Of a DNA stretch of 35,018 bases, positions 8,383 through 15,608 are shown in pieces. The position numbers were made by a program, and so were the translations under genes. Origin of the DNA: an uncultured Eubacteriales bacterium (lineage in GTDB: Bacteria > Bacillota > Clostridia > Oscillospirales > Acutalibacteraceae). The notes under the pieces are model-generated. The model was not told where the DNA came from and did no database searches. It saw only the letters and a list, made by a program, of their open reading frames with translations. Each line of letters opens with the position of its first letter. Within the stretch, counting starts at the first letter, position 1. The stretch lies in assembly GCA_900316455.1 (NCBI GenBank), contig ONCX01000031.1, positions 1-35,018 of the forward strand, read 5' to 3'.

Positions 8383-8841
8383 TTATTGGCTGACTGTGCA
8401 TCTGATAAGCATCTGTTTGAGAATTCCGGCTCTGGCAGCGTCGCGGTATTCCGGAGGCAATGCCCTGAGCGCGCTGTCGCCGCACGCCGCGAGCATTATG
8501 CCCGCCGCTTCTCCGCCGACGGCTCCGCGGTCGCACAGACTCATTATCAGCGCACGTGCCGTTCCGCTGTCAAGCTCGCCGCCAATGCTGTTTACCACAT
8601 GCATAAGCGCCGATGTCCCTGTAATCTGAACTCTCGTTATTCTGATGTAACCTCCCCCTCCGCGTCTGCTCTCCACAAGGTATCCCTGTTCGGGCGTGAA
8701 GCGCGACGTGATGACGTAATTGATCTGGCTCGGCACACAGCCCATCTGATCGGCAAGCTCGTTCCGGCGAATCTCGGCAGTGCCGTCGCGGCTGTCGAGC
8801 ATTTCCATGATGTACCGCGCAACCTGTTCGCTCATTCTCAT
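8383..8841 (-). CDS. ctsR: CtsR, repressor of class III heat-shock genes
   Basis: This 152-residue protein starts MRMSEQVARYIMEMLDSRDG. The winged helix contains IRRNELADQMGCVPSQINYVITSRFTPEQGY and the hallmark glycine wing RRGGGGYIRI, in which the family's heat-sensing glycines and the arginine phosphorylated by McsB lie. The frame stays open 23 codons upstream, but AGGAGA ten bases before the ATG at 8839-8841 and the CtsR box/promoter inside the extension support this start. CtsR represses this operon and usually clpP/clpB elsewhere. Confidence 0.97.
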   Translation of the reverse strand: MRMSEQVARYIMEMLDSRDGTAEIRRNELADQMGCVPSQINYVITSRFTPEQGYLVESRRGGGGYIRITRVQITGTSALMHVVNSIGGELDSGTARALIMSLCDRGAVGGEAAGIMLAACGDSALRALPPEYRDAARAGILKQMLIRCTVSQ

Positions 8842-8870
8842 TTGATGATCATCTCCTAAAGGTCTTTGTC

Positions 8871-8944
8871 TTTGACTATCCTTGACCTTTGTGATTATCA
8901 TTATACTCATTAGTCAGTAAAAGTCAAAGTTAGAAAAAGTCAGA
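8871..8944 (-). promoter_or_regulatory. ctsR operon promoter with CtsR heptad boxes
   Basis: On the minus strand TTGACT (8922-8927), 16 bases and TATAAT (8900-8905) form the promoter. Downstream of the -10, GGTCAAGGATAGTCAAA (plus-strand complement at 8871-8887) matches the CtsR direct heptad repeat RGTCAAA-N3-RGTCAAA with one deviation. On the plus strand, AGTCAGT-AAA-AGTCAAA (8912-8928) is a second box overlapping the -35. AGTTAGA-AAA-AGTCAGA (8928-8944) is a weaker third. Repression by CtsR at this promoter is well founded for the first box and inferred for the others. Confidence 0.85.
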
Positions 8945-9096
8945 AAATCATGAAATTTTCGGAGAGATATCCGTAAAGCTCTCTTTTTCTTTTAATTTCG
9001 TTTTTTTTCTTATTTTTTCAGTGATTGGGCATAAAAGTCAGTCTGTTATGGTATTTCAATATTAATAATAAAAAATTCAAAATTTAATAAAAATTA

Positions 9097-9125
9097 TTGA
9101 CACAATTTTACAAATATGGTATAAT
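9097..9125 (+). promoter_or_regulatory. Sigma-A promoter of the sugar MFS gene
   Basis: TTGACA (9097-9102), a 17-base spacer and TATAAT (9120-9125) match consensus in both boxes. The start of transcription would fall near 9132, leaving a leader of about 67 bases. The A+T-rich stretch 8950-9096 between the CtsR boxes and this promoter contains only a weak GAGAG/CTCTC hairpin followed by T's near 8962-8988, and no gene. Confidence 0.85.
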
Positions 9126-9198
9126 TACAAACGAATTATTTTGGCGATTTAAATAAGTAAACATAATCAGCGTCGCCAAGAAGGAAGGTACACAGCAA

Positions 9199-10584
9199 AT
9201 GAAGGTCAAACTTAATTACAGACGGACATTCTTTGCAGGTATGGCTTTTTTCCTTATCTGCATGTTCTGGCAGGCTTACGACAACACGATTCCGCTCGTG
9301 CTGACGTACAAATTCAAAATGTCGCAGACTCTTTCGGGCGGCATAATGGCAATAGACAATATCCTTGCGCTCTTTATGCTGCCGCTTTTCGGAAGGCTCT
9401 CTGATAAATGCAACACTAAGCTCGGACGGCGCACTCCGTTCATACTGGTGGGTACGATAATAGCAGTCGCGCTTTTCGCGCTGCTCCCGTTTATTGATTC
9501 CCTCTTGTACTTTGTAATAACGCTCGTAGCCATGCTGATAGCTATGGCGGTGTTCCGTTCGCCGGCAGTCGCGCTCATGCCCGACATAACGGTGAAGCCG
9601 CTGCGCTCCAAGGCGAATGCCGTAATAAACCTGATGGGAACCATAGGCGGTATTATCGCGCTGCTTCTGGGCATAGTGTTTGCCACCAAGGAAATCAAGA
9701 ATATGGACGACGCTTACATGCATTCCAATTACTATTACTATTTTATTTCCGTAGCGTCGGCAATGTTGATATCCCTTGTGATTTACATGCTCTTTGTCCG
9801 TGAAAACAGGTTCGCCACAGATATGCAGGAGCAGAGCAGAGCGCTCGGACTCGACGAGGAGATAACCAGCTACGATTCCGGCGACGAGGAAGCCGGGAGC
9901 GCGGCGCAGGCTGCGGGCGACCGCAAGCTTACTAAAGGCGAGCTGTGTTCGCTTCTCTTCCTGCTCGCCTCCATATTCATGTGGTACATGGGCTATAACG
10001 CGGTGACGTCGAAGTATTCGGTCTATGCCGCCGATATCCTGCACAAGGATCACAACCTCACGCTTATGATCGCTCAGGCTGCGGGAGTCGTGTCGTTCCT
10101 TCCGGTAGGCATAATCGCGTCAAAACGCGGACGCAAGAAAACCATTCTGGCTGGCGTCATAATGATGGTGATTGCTTTCGGCAGCATGACGTTTGTCACG
10201 GCTGAAACGCCGATGATGGTTATGAATATTCTCTTTGCCATAGCCGGAATAGGCTGGGCGTCCATCAACGTCAATTCTTTCCCGATGGTGGTGGAGCTTT
10301 GCACCGGCTCCAATACGGGACTGTATACCGGCTATTACTACACGGCTTCCATGGCGGCTCAGATAGTCACTCCAATTTTCTCCGGCTGGCTGATGGATAT
10401 GCTCGGTCTGAAGATTCTCTGTCCCTACGCGGCGTTATTCAGCGCGATAGCGTTCTTCACTATGCTGCCGGTGCGCCACGGCGATATACTTGAATCGCGT
10501 CTTGAGCAGGCGGCTCAGGAGGCTGCCGCGCGCGAAGGCAAGGCTGTGGAATCCGGTGATACGTCGGATTCAGTAGGCGTGTAA
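9199..10584 (+). CDS. MFS transporter, GPH/SLC45-like sugar:cation symporter family
   Basis: This 461-residue, 12-helix membrane protein opens with ITF-like helix 1 (AGMAFFLICMFWQAYDNTIP). It has the loop 2-3 motif LFGRLSDKCNTKLGRRTPFI, typical of MFS_2/SLC45 carriers (GRLSDxxxxxxGRRxPFI). An acidic hydrophilic stretch (about 215-245, EEITSYDSGDEEAGSAAQAAGD) is the central loop, and the C-terminal tail is Ala/Glu-rich. SLC45-like bacterial proteins carry maltose, sucrose or other glycosides with protons or sodium. AGGAAGG stands before the ATG. It is monocistronic with its own consensus promoter. No glycoside hydrolase adjoins it, so the sugar cannot be guessed. Confidence 0.85.
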   Translation: MKVKLNYRRTFFAGMAFFLICMFWQAYDNTIPLVLTYKFKMSQTLSGGIMAIDNILALFMLPLFGRLSDKCNTKLGRRTPFILVGTIIAVALFALLPFIDSLLYFVITLVAMLIAMAVFRSPAVALMPDITVKPLRSKANAVINLMGTIGGIIALLLGIVFATKEIKNMDDAYMHSNYYYYFISVASAMLISLVIYMLFVRENRFATDMQEQSRALGLDEEITSYDSGDEEAGSAAQAAGDRKLTKGELCSLLFLLASIFMWYMGYNAVTSKYSVYAADILHKDHNLTLMIAQAAGVVSFLPVGIIASKRGRKKTILAGVIMMVIAFGSMTFVTAETPMMVMNILFAIAGIGWASINVNSFPMVVELCTGSNTGLYTGYYYTASMAAQIVTPIFSGWLMDMLGLKILCPYAALFSAIAFFTMLPVRHGDILESRLEQAAQEAAAREGKAVESGDTSDSVGV

Positions 10585-10645
10585 TTCAGCAATGTGAAAA
10601 GCGCGGCGGCATTTGAATTTATCAATTGACAGACGTCAAACCAGC

Positions 10646-10730
10646 TTGTCAAAAAGTAGTATAGTTGTATAAATTTTTTTGAAATAAATAAGACAAAATA
10701 CTTGCTTTTTCCGAGTAGGTGTGATATAAT
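10646..10730 (+). promoter_or_regulatory. Tandem promoters of the ferredoxin gene
   Basis: Proximal: TTGCTT (10702-10707), 17 bases, TATAAT (10725-10730) with an extended TGA just before it. Distal: TTGTCA (10646-10651), 16 bases, TATAAA (10668-10673). A small palindrome TTGAC-AGAC-GTCAA (10626-10639) lies directly upstream of the distal promoter and could be an operator. Promoter boxes are seen; the regulatory role of the palindrome is a guess. Confidence 0.7.
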
Positions 10731-10761
10731 GAAACTGTAAATTTTATTTGGAGGTGCTATT

Positions 10762-10929
10762 ATGGCATACAAAATCAGTGAAGATTGCATCGGCTGCGGC
10801 GCTTGTGCAGCAGGCTGCCCCGTAGAGGCTATCTCCGAGGGTACACCTTACGTTATCAATCCCGACGTTTGCATCGACTGCGGCGCTTGCGCCGACACAT
10901 GCCCTGTCGGAGCTCCCTCTGCCGAGTAA
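10762..10929 (+). CDS. 2[4Fe-4S] clostridial-type ferredoxin
   Basis: This 55-residue protein, MAYKISEDCIGCGACAAGCP..., carries two CxxCxxCxxxCP motifs (CIGCGACAAGCP and CIDCGACADTCP), the classic bacterial 2[4Fe-4S] ferredoxin of anaerobes. It is the low-potential electron carrier for pyruvate:ferredoxin oxidoreductase, hydrogenases and similar enzymes in the cytoplasm. GGAGG lies eight bases before the ATG. Length and composition (very acidic, no basic insert) fit the clostridial Fdx exactly. The gene is monocistronic, between tandem promoters and a terminator, as expected for an abundant protein. Confidence 0.97.
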   Translation: MAYKISEDCIGCGACAAGCPVEAISEGTPYVINPDVCIDCGACADTCPVGAPSAE

Positions 10930-10974
10930 TTTTTTAAGATTTACTTAGTAAAGAGCTTATTCATCAAAACAGAC

Positions 10975-11032
10975 ATTCGGCGGGACGTTTCCCCAGCGGG
11001 AGCGTTCCGCCGAATGATTTGTGTTTTTATTC
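10975..11032 (+). terminator. Terminator of the ferredoxin gene
   Basis: ATTCGGCGGGACG (10975-10987) pairs with CGTTCCGCCGAAT (11003-11015), 13 pairs with one G-U. GATTTGTGTTTTTATTC follows. The loop contains a short CCC/GGG core that may extend the stem. Confidence 0.85.
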
Positions 11033-11074
11033 TTTTCTGCATGCGAGTTGATTTATATTATTAATGAAGCCGGA

Positions 11075-11833
11075 ATGAATGAAATACTGGAATATTCAAA
11101 GGAACCTCTCGCCGACGGGAGGGTGATATACGTCAGCAGGAATTCGCGCTTCGGAACCGACGCCGTGCTGCTGGCGGATTTCGCAAACCCGAAAAGAATC
11201 GATACGGCTGCCGATCTCTGCACAGGCGGCGGAATTATCCCGCTGCTGTGGCTATGCGGCGATTCGCCACGAACTAAGGTGTACGGGGTGGAGATCCAGC
11301 CCGAATGCTGCCGCCTTGCCAATATGAGCATAGACGAAAACGGCGATCGAGGAAAATTCGAGGTTATCGAGTGCGATCTGCGTGAGGTTGAAAAACGTCT
11401 TCCGAGAGAGAAATTCAGCCTTGTCACCTGCAATCCCCCGTACTTCGCCGCGGGCGCGGGATTCGCAAATTCCACGGAGGGACGCACTATAGCCCGCAGC
11501 GAGGTTATGTGCGATTCGGACGACGTGTGCCGCGCCGCGAGATACCTTCTGAAATACGGCGGGCGGCTCTGTATGTGCCAGCGTCCGGAACGTCTGACCG
11601 ACGTTATCTGCGCCATGCGGGGACAGGAAATAGAACCGAAGCGGATAAGGCTTGTGCAGCAGCGGGCAAATTCCGAGCCGTGGCTTGTGCTTGTTGAGGG
11701 ACGCAGGGGCGGCAAGGCTGGAATAAAATTCCTTCCGGTTCTGCTTGTGGAGAATTCCGAGGGAAAATATTCCGATGAAATGCGGCGGATTTACGGAAGG
11801 TACGGTGAGGGTTCAAAATGGCAGGACAATTGA
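11075..11833 (+). CDS. TrmN6/YabB-like tRNA (adenine-N6) methyltransferase
   Basis: This 252-residue Rossmann-fold SAM-dependent methyltransferase has an N-terminal SRNSRFGTDAVLLADFA motif (RFGTDavLL is diagnostic of the tRNA1Val m6A37/YabB group), motif I ADLCTGGGIIPLLW, the acidic residue of motif II in GVEIQPECCRLA, and the catalytic NPPY in LVTCNPPYFAAG. The predicted role is N6-methylation of an adenine at position 37 of a tRNA. The frame is open upstream to a GTG inside the ferredoxin terminator; the ATG at 11075 is preferred because its protein starts where family members do, although its RBS is weak. It overlaps rsmI by 16 bases, the conserved yabB-rsmI pairing of Firmicutes (the yazA gene often between them is absent). 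Confidence 0.88.
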   Translation: MNEILEYSKEPLADGRVIYVSRNSRFGTDAVLLADFANPKRIDTAADLCTGGGIIPLLWLCGDSPRTKVYGVEIQPECCRLANMSIDENGDRGKFEVIECDLREVEKRLPREKFSLVTCNPPYFAAGAGFANSTEGRTIARSEVMCDSDDVCRAARYLLKYGGRLCMCQRPERLTDVICAMRGQEIEPKRIRLVQQRANSEPWLVLVEGRRGGKAGIKFLPVLLVENSEGKYSDEMRRIYGRYGEGSKWQDN

Positions 11834-12672
11834 TATTGGTGGGAACTCCCATAGGCAATCTCGGCGATATGAGCCCGAGGGCGGTAAGCGCTATGGAGGA
11901 ATGCGACTTCATAGCGGCTGAGGACACCCGTGTGACAATGAAGCTTCTCAATCACTTCGGGATAAGGAAGCCGCTTATCAGCTATTACGAACACAACAAG
12001 CGTTCCAGCGGCGAGGTGATAACAGCAAGACTGCTCGCAGGTGAAAGCTGCGTGCTTGTGACCGACGCGGGAATGCCAGCCATCAGCGACCCGGGAGAGA
12101 ATATTGTTGACAAGTGTCACGGATTGGGAATTCCAGTAACATGCGTTCCTGGACCGAGCGCGGTTGTCACGGCACTGGCAATGTCGGGAATGCCGTCGGG
12201 ACGTTTTGCGTTTGAGGGATTCCTGAGCGTAAATAAAAAGAGCCGGAGAGAGCATCTTCTTGAAATCAGGGACGAAAAGCGCACAATGATATTCTATGAA
12301 GCGCCTCACAAGCTGCCGGCAATGCTTTGCGACATGTACGAGGCTCTGGGCGAAAGACGTGTGGCAATAGTGCGGGAGCTGACAAAGCTGCACGAGGAAG
12401 TGATACGCACGACGCTTTCCGACGCCGCGAAAAAATATTCGCCCGACGGCGGTGAGATTCCGAGGGGCGAATTCGTAATAATAATCGAAGGAGCGCCGCA
12501 GACGGCTAACCAAGAGGAATATACCCCTGAACAGGCAGTCGAGATGGCGCGTTCGCTCATCGCCGGAGGAATGCCGACGAGCGAGGCTGCAAAGCAGGCT
12601 GCAAAGGCGGCGGGACTCAAAAAGGGCGACGTCTACAGGCTTCTTGTCAATCCGGAAGAGCCGGAAGAATGA
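11818..12672 (+). CDS. rsmI: RsmI, 16S rRNA (cytidine1402-2'-O)-methyltransferase
   Basis: This 284-residue tetrapyrrole-methylase-fold protein starts MAGQLILVGTPIGNLGDMSPRA, with further family blocks AAEDTRVTMKLLNHFGI, VTDAGMPAISDPG, CVPGPSAVVTALAMSGMPSGRFAFEGF and the basic RERTK-like ELTKLHEEV. It 2'-O-methylates C1402 of 16S rRNA in the ribosomal P site, together with RsmH. The C-terminus (about 240-284) is the small helical domain found in longer RsmI proteins. It overlaps the upstream methyltransferase and is translated from GTGAGGG six bases before ATG. Confidence 0.97.
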   Translation: MAGQLILVGTPIGNLGDMSPRAVSAMEECDFIAAEDTRVTMKLLNHFGIRKPLISYYEHNKRSSGEVITARLLAGESCVLVTDAGMPAISDPGENIVDKCHGLGIPVTCVPGPSAVVTALAMSGMPSGRFAFEGFLSVNKKSRREHLLEIRDEKRTMIFYEAPHKLPAMLCDMYEALGERRVAIVRELTKLHEEVIRTTLSDAAKKYSPDGGEIPRGEFVIIIEGAPQTANQEEYTPEQAVEMARSLIAGGMPTSEAAKQAAKAAGLKKGDVYRLLVNPEEPEE

Positions 12673-12729
12673 ATTCAAATAAAATATATAAAAAATAATC
12701 TTTATTTGTTCACCATTTGTTCGTTTTTA

Positions 12730-12740
12730 TGTGTTATAAT
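12730..12740 (+). promoter_or_regulatory. Extended -10 promoter of the acidic protein gene
   Basis: ATGTGTTATAAT contains TG-T-TATAAT, an extended -10 element with TATAAT at 12735-12740. No good -35 is found at 16-18 bases, which extended -10 promoters can do without. It lies 60 bases before the coding start. Confidence 0.5.
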
Positions 12741-12800
12741 AACTGTTGACCTGAAGAACAGTGGTCTTATTAATATATTATTTTGAAGGGAAATGATATT

Positions 12801-13223
12801 ATGAGCAATTTCTGGAAACTGGTTGCTATGGGCGCTACTGCCGCCGCGGCATTCGTTATCGCAAAGGAAGTCGTCGAGAGACACGAAAAGGGAGAAGACT
12901 GTTCGCCTAAGGCTGTCCTCAAGGGCATAGGCGGAAAGATCGGCAGGTTCTTTGAGGAAAAATGCGGCTGCTATTACGAGGACGAGTTCGATGATTTTGA
13001 CGATTTCGAGGACTTCGAGCTTGACGATGACGATGATGACGACGGAATCGATTTCGGCGACGACGACGCGGAAAGCGACAAGCTGACCGACGAAGGCTAC
13101 ATTCTGGAATTCAGCGCCGACGAAGAGGATAAGCCTGAGGAAACACCCGCTCCGGAAGCGGCTCCCAAGGCAGCCGAAGAGCCGGAAGCTGAAAAGACCG
13201 ACGACGAGAGCGAGGACAAGTAA
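12801..13223 (+). CDS. Small membrane-anchored protein with long acidic tail (unknown function)
   Basis: This 140-residue protein has a short hydrophobic N-terminal segment (VAMGATAAAAFVIAKEVVE, about 8-25), a middle with GIGGKIGRFFEEKCGCYYED, then a strongly acidic region (65-90, almost only D/E/F) and an Ala/Pro/Glu tail. The N-terminus resembles YtxH-like small anchors in plan but not clearly in sequence. The two close cysteines (CGC) could bind metal or be oxidised. AAGGG lies about ten bases before the ATG. It has its own promoter and terminator. I do not recognise the family. A membrane-attached, very acidic cytoplasmic tail suggests cation or basic-protein binding, which is only inference. 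Confidence 0.75.
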   Translation: MSNFWKLVAMGATAAAAFVIAKEVVERHEKGEDCSPKAVLKGIGGKIGRFFEEKCGCYYEDEFDDFDDFEDFELDDDDDDDGIDFGDDDAESDKLTDEGYILEFSADEEDKPEETPAPEAAPKAAEEPEAEKTDDESEDK

Positions 13224-13265
13224 TCGCGCTGCACGTCGTGGTAATAAAATAACATAACAAAATCA

Positions 13266-13312
13266 CAGCCCGTCTTTCAATGCGATAACATGGAAATGAC
13301 GGGCTGGTTTTT
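13266..13312 (+). terminator. Terminator of the acidic protein gene
   Basis: CAGCCCGTC (13266-13274) pairs with GACGGGCTG (13298-13306), followed by GTTTTTTAT. It separates the acidic protein gene from the tyrS leader promoter 20 bases later. Confidence 0.88.
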
Positions 13313-13329
13313 TATGGAAAAAATAACAC

Positions 13330-13358
13330 TTGACAATCATGAAAAACTATGGTTTAAT
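13330..13358 (+). promoter_or_regulatory. Promoter of the tyrS T-box transcript
   Basis: TTGACA (13330-13335), 17 bases and TTTAAT (13353-13358) form a good sigma-A promoter. Transcription would start near 13365, just before the first bases of the T-box Stem I. Confidence 0.82.
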
Positions 13359-13364
13359 AAACAC

Positions 13365-13701
13365 AATAAGGCAATGATGCGAAGAAGTAACCCTTTTATG
13401 TTCAGCCTCAGAGAGCCGTCGGCAGGTGCAAGGCGGTGCGGACGGAGGGCGAAATACATCGCGGAGCCGCCGTTTTGAGAGAAAGTACCGTCGGCATGAC
13501 AGCTTTCAGGTAGGGACGGACGTGGGCGCACGTTACAGCGCGGAGTGATCGCATTTCCAAACAGGCTCTAAGAAATCGCCGTCACTCGCCGAGGCTCATT
13601 GCCGCGAGGCGTGGGCAAATAGAGGTGGTATCACGGAATTTTTGTTTGTATCGGAATTTTCGTCCTCTGTCGTTTTTTGCAGCGGCATGAGGGCTTTTTT
13701 T
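13365..13701 (+). promoter_or_regulatory. T-box riboswitch, tyrosine-specific (TAC specifier)
   Basis: This leader senses uncharged tRNA-Tyr and lets tyrS be read when tyrosyl-tRNA is short. Seen in order: the K-turn-like GAAGAAGTAA near 13381, AGAGAG (13410-13415) and GGTGCAAGG (13425-13433) of Stem I, then a specifier loop GAAATACATC with TAC at 13455-13457, a tyrosine codon followed by a purine. The T-box core TGGTATCACGG (13626-13636) is one C-to-T and one G-to-A away from the usual TGGTACCGCG. AGAGG (13621-13625) pairs with CCTCT (13664-13668) as antiterminator. The competing terminator is CCTC-TGTCG (13665-13672) with CGGCA-GAGG (13683-13692), followed by CTTTTTTT. The TGGT bulge fits the ACCA end of tRNA-Tyr with discriminator A. 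Confidence 0.95.
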
Positions 13702-13784
13702 GCGCTCGCGTTCGCTGAGTCAAAACTGAAGGCAAATCAAAGCATCAGTTAACTTCACATTAATTCAAAAGGAGAGAATGACAA

Positions 13785-15011
13785 ATGCAGATTTATGAGG
13801 AACTTGTCGCCAGAGGTCTTATCGCTCAGGTGACAAACGAGGAAGAAATCAGAGAGCTTATTAACAACGGCAAGGCGACGTTTTATATCGGATTCGACCC
13901 GACGGCGGATTCGCTCCATGTGGGACACTTCATGGCGCTTTGCCTGATGAAGAGACTCCAGATGGCAGGCAACAAGCCTATAGCCCTTGTGGGCGGAGGA
14001 ACCGCAATGATAGGCGACCCGTCCGGAAGAACCGACCTCAGACAAATGATGACCGCCGAAACTATAGATCACAATGTGGAATGCTTCAAAAAGCAGATGA
14101 GCCGCTTCATCGACTTCGGCGAGGGCAAGGCCATGCTCGTCAACAACAAGGACTGGCTGCTCAAGCTCAATTATGTAGAGCTTCTGCGCGACGTGGGCGC
14201 ATGCTTCTCGGTCAACAACATGCTCCGCGCCGAGTGCTACAAGCAGCGCATGGAAAAAGGTCTTTCTTTCCTTGAATTCAACTACATGATAATGCAGAGC
14301 TACGACTTCCTCCACCTTTTCAAGGAATACGGCTGCAACCTCCAGTTCGGCGGCGACGACCAGTGGTCAAACATGCTCGGCGGCACAGAGCTTATCCGCA
14401 GAAAGCTCGGCAAGGACGCGCACGCAATGACAATCACGCTGCTGCTCAATTCCGAGGGCAAAAAGATGGGCAAGACCGCAAAGGGCGCCGTCTGGCTCGA
14501 TCCGGCAAAGACCTCGCCCTACGACTTCTTCCAGTACTGGCGCAATGTGGACGACGCGGACGTGCTTAAATGCATACGTATGCTGACATTCCTGCCGCTT
14601 GATGAAATAGAGAAAATGAACGGCTGGGAGGGCAGTCAGTTAAACAAGGCAAAGGAAATTCTGGCATACGAGCTGACTACTCTCGTTCACGGCAGGGAGG
14701 AAGCGGACAAGGCAATGTCGGCGGCAAAGGCGATTTTTGTATCCGGCGGTGACAGCGAAAACATGCCCTCCACTCAGCTTGAAGAGAGCGATTTCACCGA
14801 CGGCGCTATAGGCGTTCTTAATCTCATGGTGCGCTGCAAGCTCTGCAAGTCCAACGGCGAAGCACGCCGGCTCATCGAACAGGGCGGCGTTTCCGTCAAC
14901 GACGCAAAGGTGACCGATCCAAAGGCAACTGTAACCACAGCCGACTTTGGCGAAAAGGGCTACGTCGTCATCAAAAAAGGTAAGAAGGTCTTTCATAAGG
15001 CAATCAAATAA
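13785..15011 (+). CDS. tyrS: Tyrosyl-tRNA synthetase
   Basis: This 408-residue class Ic synthetase charges tRNA-Tyr. It has the tyrosine-binding opening (ATFYIGFDPTADSLHVGHF) with the HIGH-equivalent HVGH, then GGGTAMIGDPSGR, the tRNA/tyrosine-binding YDFLHLFKEYGCNLQFGGDDQWSN, the KMSKS-equivalent KKMGKT, and a C-terminal S4 RNA-binding domain (about 345-400, GEARRLIEQGGVSVND). KMGKT in place of KMSKS, with a full-length S4 domain, is typical of the TyrZ-like bacterial subgroup. AAAGGAGAG stands eight to ten bases before the ATG. Expression depends on the T-box leader directly upstream. Confidence 0.97.
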   Translation: MQIYEELVARGLIAQVTNEEEIRELINNGKATFYIGFDPTADSLHVGHFMALCLMKRLQMAGNKPIALVGGGTAMIGDPSGRTDLRQMMTAETIDHNVECFKKQMSRFIDFGEGKAMLVNNKDWLLKLNYVELLRDVGACFSVNNMLRAECYKQRMEKGLSFLEFNYMIMQSYDFLHLFKEYGCNLQFGGDDQWSNMLGGTELIRRKLGKDAHAMTITLLLNSEGKKMGKTAKGAVWLDPAKTSPYDFFQYWRNVDDADVLKCIRMLTFLPLDEIEKMNGWEGSQLNKAKEILAYELTTLVHGREEADKAMSAAKAIFVSGGDSENMPSTQLEESDFTDGAIGVLNLMVRCKLCKSNGEARRLIEQGGVSVNDAKVTDPKATVTTADFGEKGYVVIKKGKKVFHKAIK

Positions 15012-15085
15012 TTTTCAGTCGTAAACATCTTCACTCTTTGCCGCGGCAAATTGACGGATTGACGATTGACAGTTCGGGTGAAAAT

Positions 15086-15523
15086 ATGAAAAAATACAAC
15101 TTTTACGGCTGGGAAACAGCCGACATTACTTCGCCGGACGGCATGACGCCGCGTGATCTGTATGACGCTCTGAGCGGAATATGGTGTGAGTATACCTGCG
15201 CGCCGCGGCTTCGCTCAGGCTGGAGCGGGGAAAACAAAACCCTCGGTCAATGCTCGATTACGGCGTTTCTTGCACAGGATATCTTCGGCGGAAGGGTCTA
15301 TGGCATTCTCCGCGACGGCGGCAATTATCACTGCTACAACGTCGTGGGGAACTGCGTTTTCGACCTGACAAGCGAACAGTTCGGGGACGAAAAGCTCTGC
15401 TATGAGAATAATCCCGAACAGTTCCGCGAGGTTCATTTTTCCAAGGAAGAAAAACGTCTGCGTTACGAATATCTCAAATCCGAATTTCTTAAAAGAAAAA
15501 CGGAGAAAAGGAAGAATATTTAA
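15086..15523 (+). CDS. YunG-like protein (unknown function)
   Basis: This 145-residue cytoplasmic protein starts MKKYNFYGWETADITSPDG. The central pattern LGQCSITAFLAQDIFGGRVYG...GGNYHCYNVVGNCVFDLTSEQFGDE matches the YunG family layout, in which a Cys, a His and an Asp (QC..., HCYN, DLT.EQF) are spaced as in papain/transglutaminase-like folds. No YunG substrate is known to me. The frame is open 16 codons further upstream, but the ATG at 15086, behind GGGTGAAAAT, is chosen because the extension lacks an RBS. It lies 74 bases after tyrS with no terminator seen between, so it may share the T-box transcript. Confidence 0.65.
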   Translation: MKKYNFYGWETADITSPDGMTPRDLYDALSGIWCEYTCAPRLRSGWSGENKTLGQCSITAFLAQDIFGGRVYGILRDGGNYHCYNVVGNCVFDLTSEQFGDEKLCYENNPEQFREVHFSKEEKRLRYEYLKSEFLKRKTEKRKNI

Positions 15524-15543
15524 AAATTAGATTAAAAAACATA

Positions 15544-15572
15544 TTGTTTTTGGAGAAATGATATGATATAAT
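15544..15572 (+). promoter_or_regulatory. Promoter of the small membrane protein gene
   Basis: TTGTTT (15544-15549), 17 bases and TATAAT (15567-15572) with TGA directly before the -10 (extended -10). It starts 20 bases after the previous stop codon. Confidence 0.75.
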
Positions 15573-15608
15573 AAACAAAGGTCATTTGTTTAGGAGTTGT
15601 ATAGTATT

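Noticed and set aside
9136-10053. 305-codon minus-strand open frame
   Set aside because: Antisense to the sugar MFS gene; composition (His/Arg/Tyr-rich) is typical of a shadow frame.
13290-13478. 62-codon frame inside the tyrS leader
   Set aside because: It overlaps a terminator, the leader promoter and the T-box Stem I; the RNA structure explains the sequence better than a protein.
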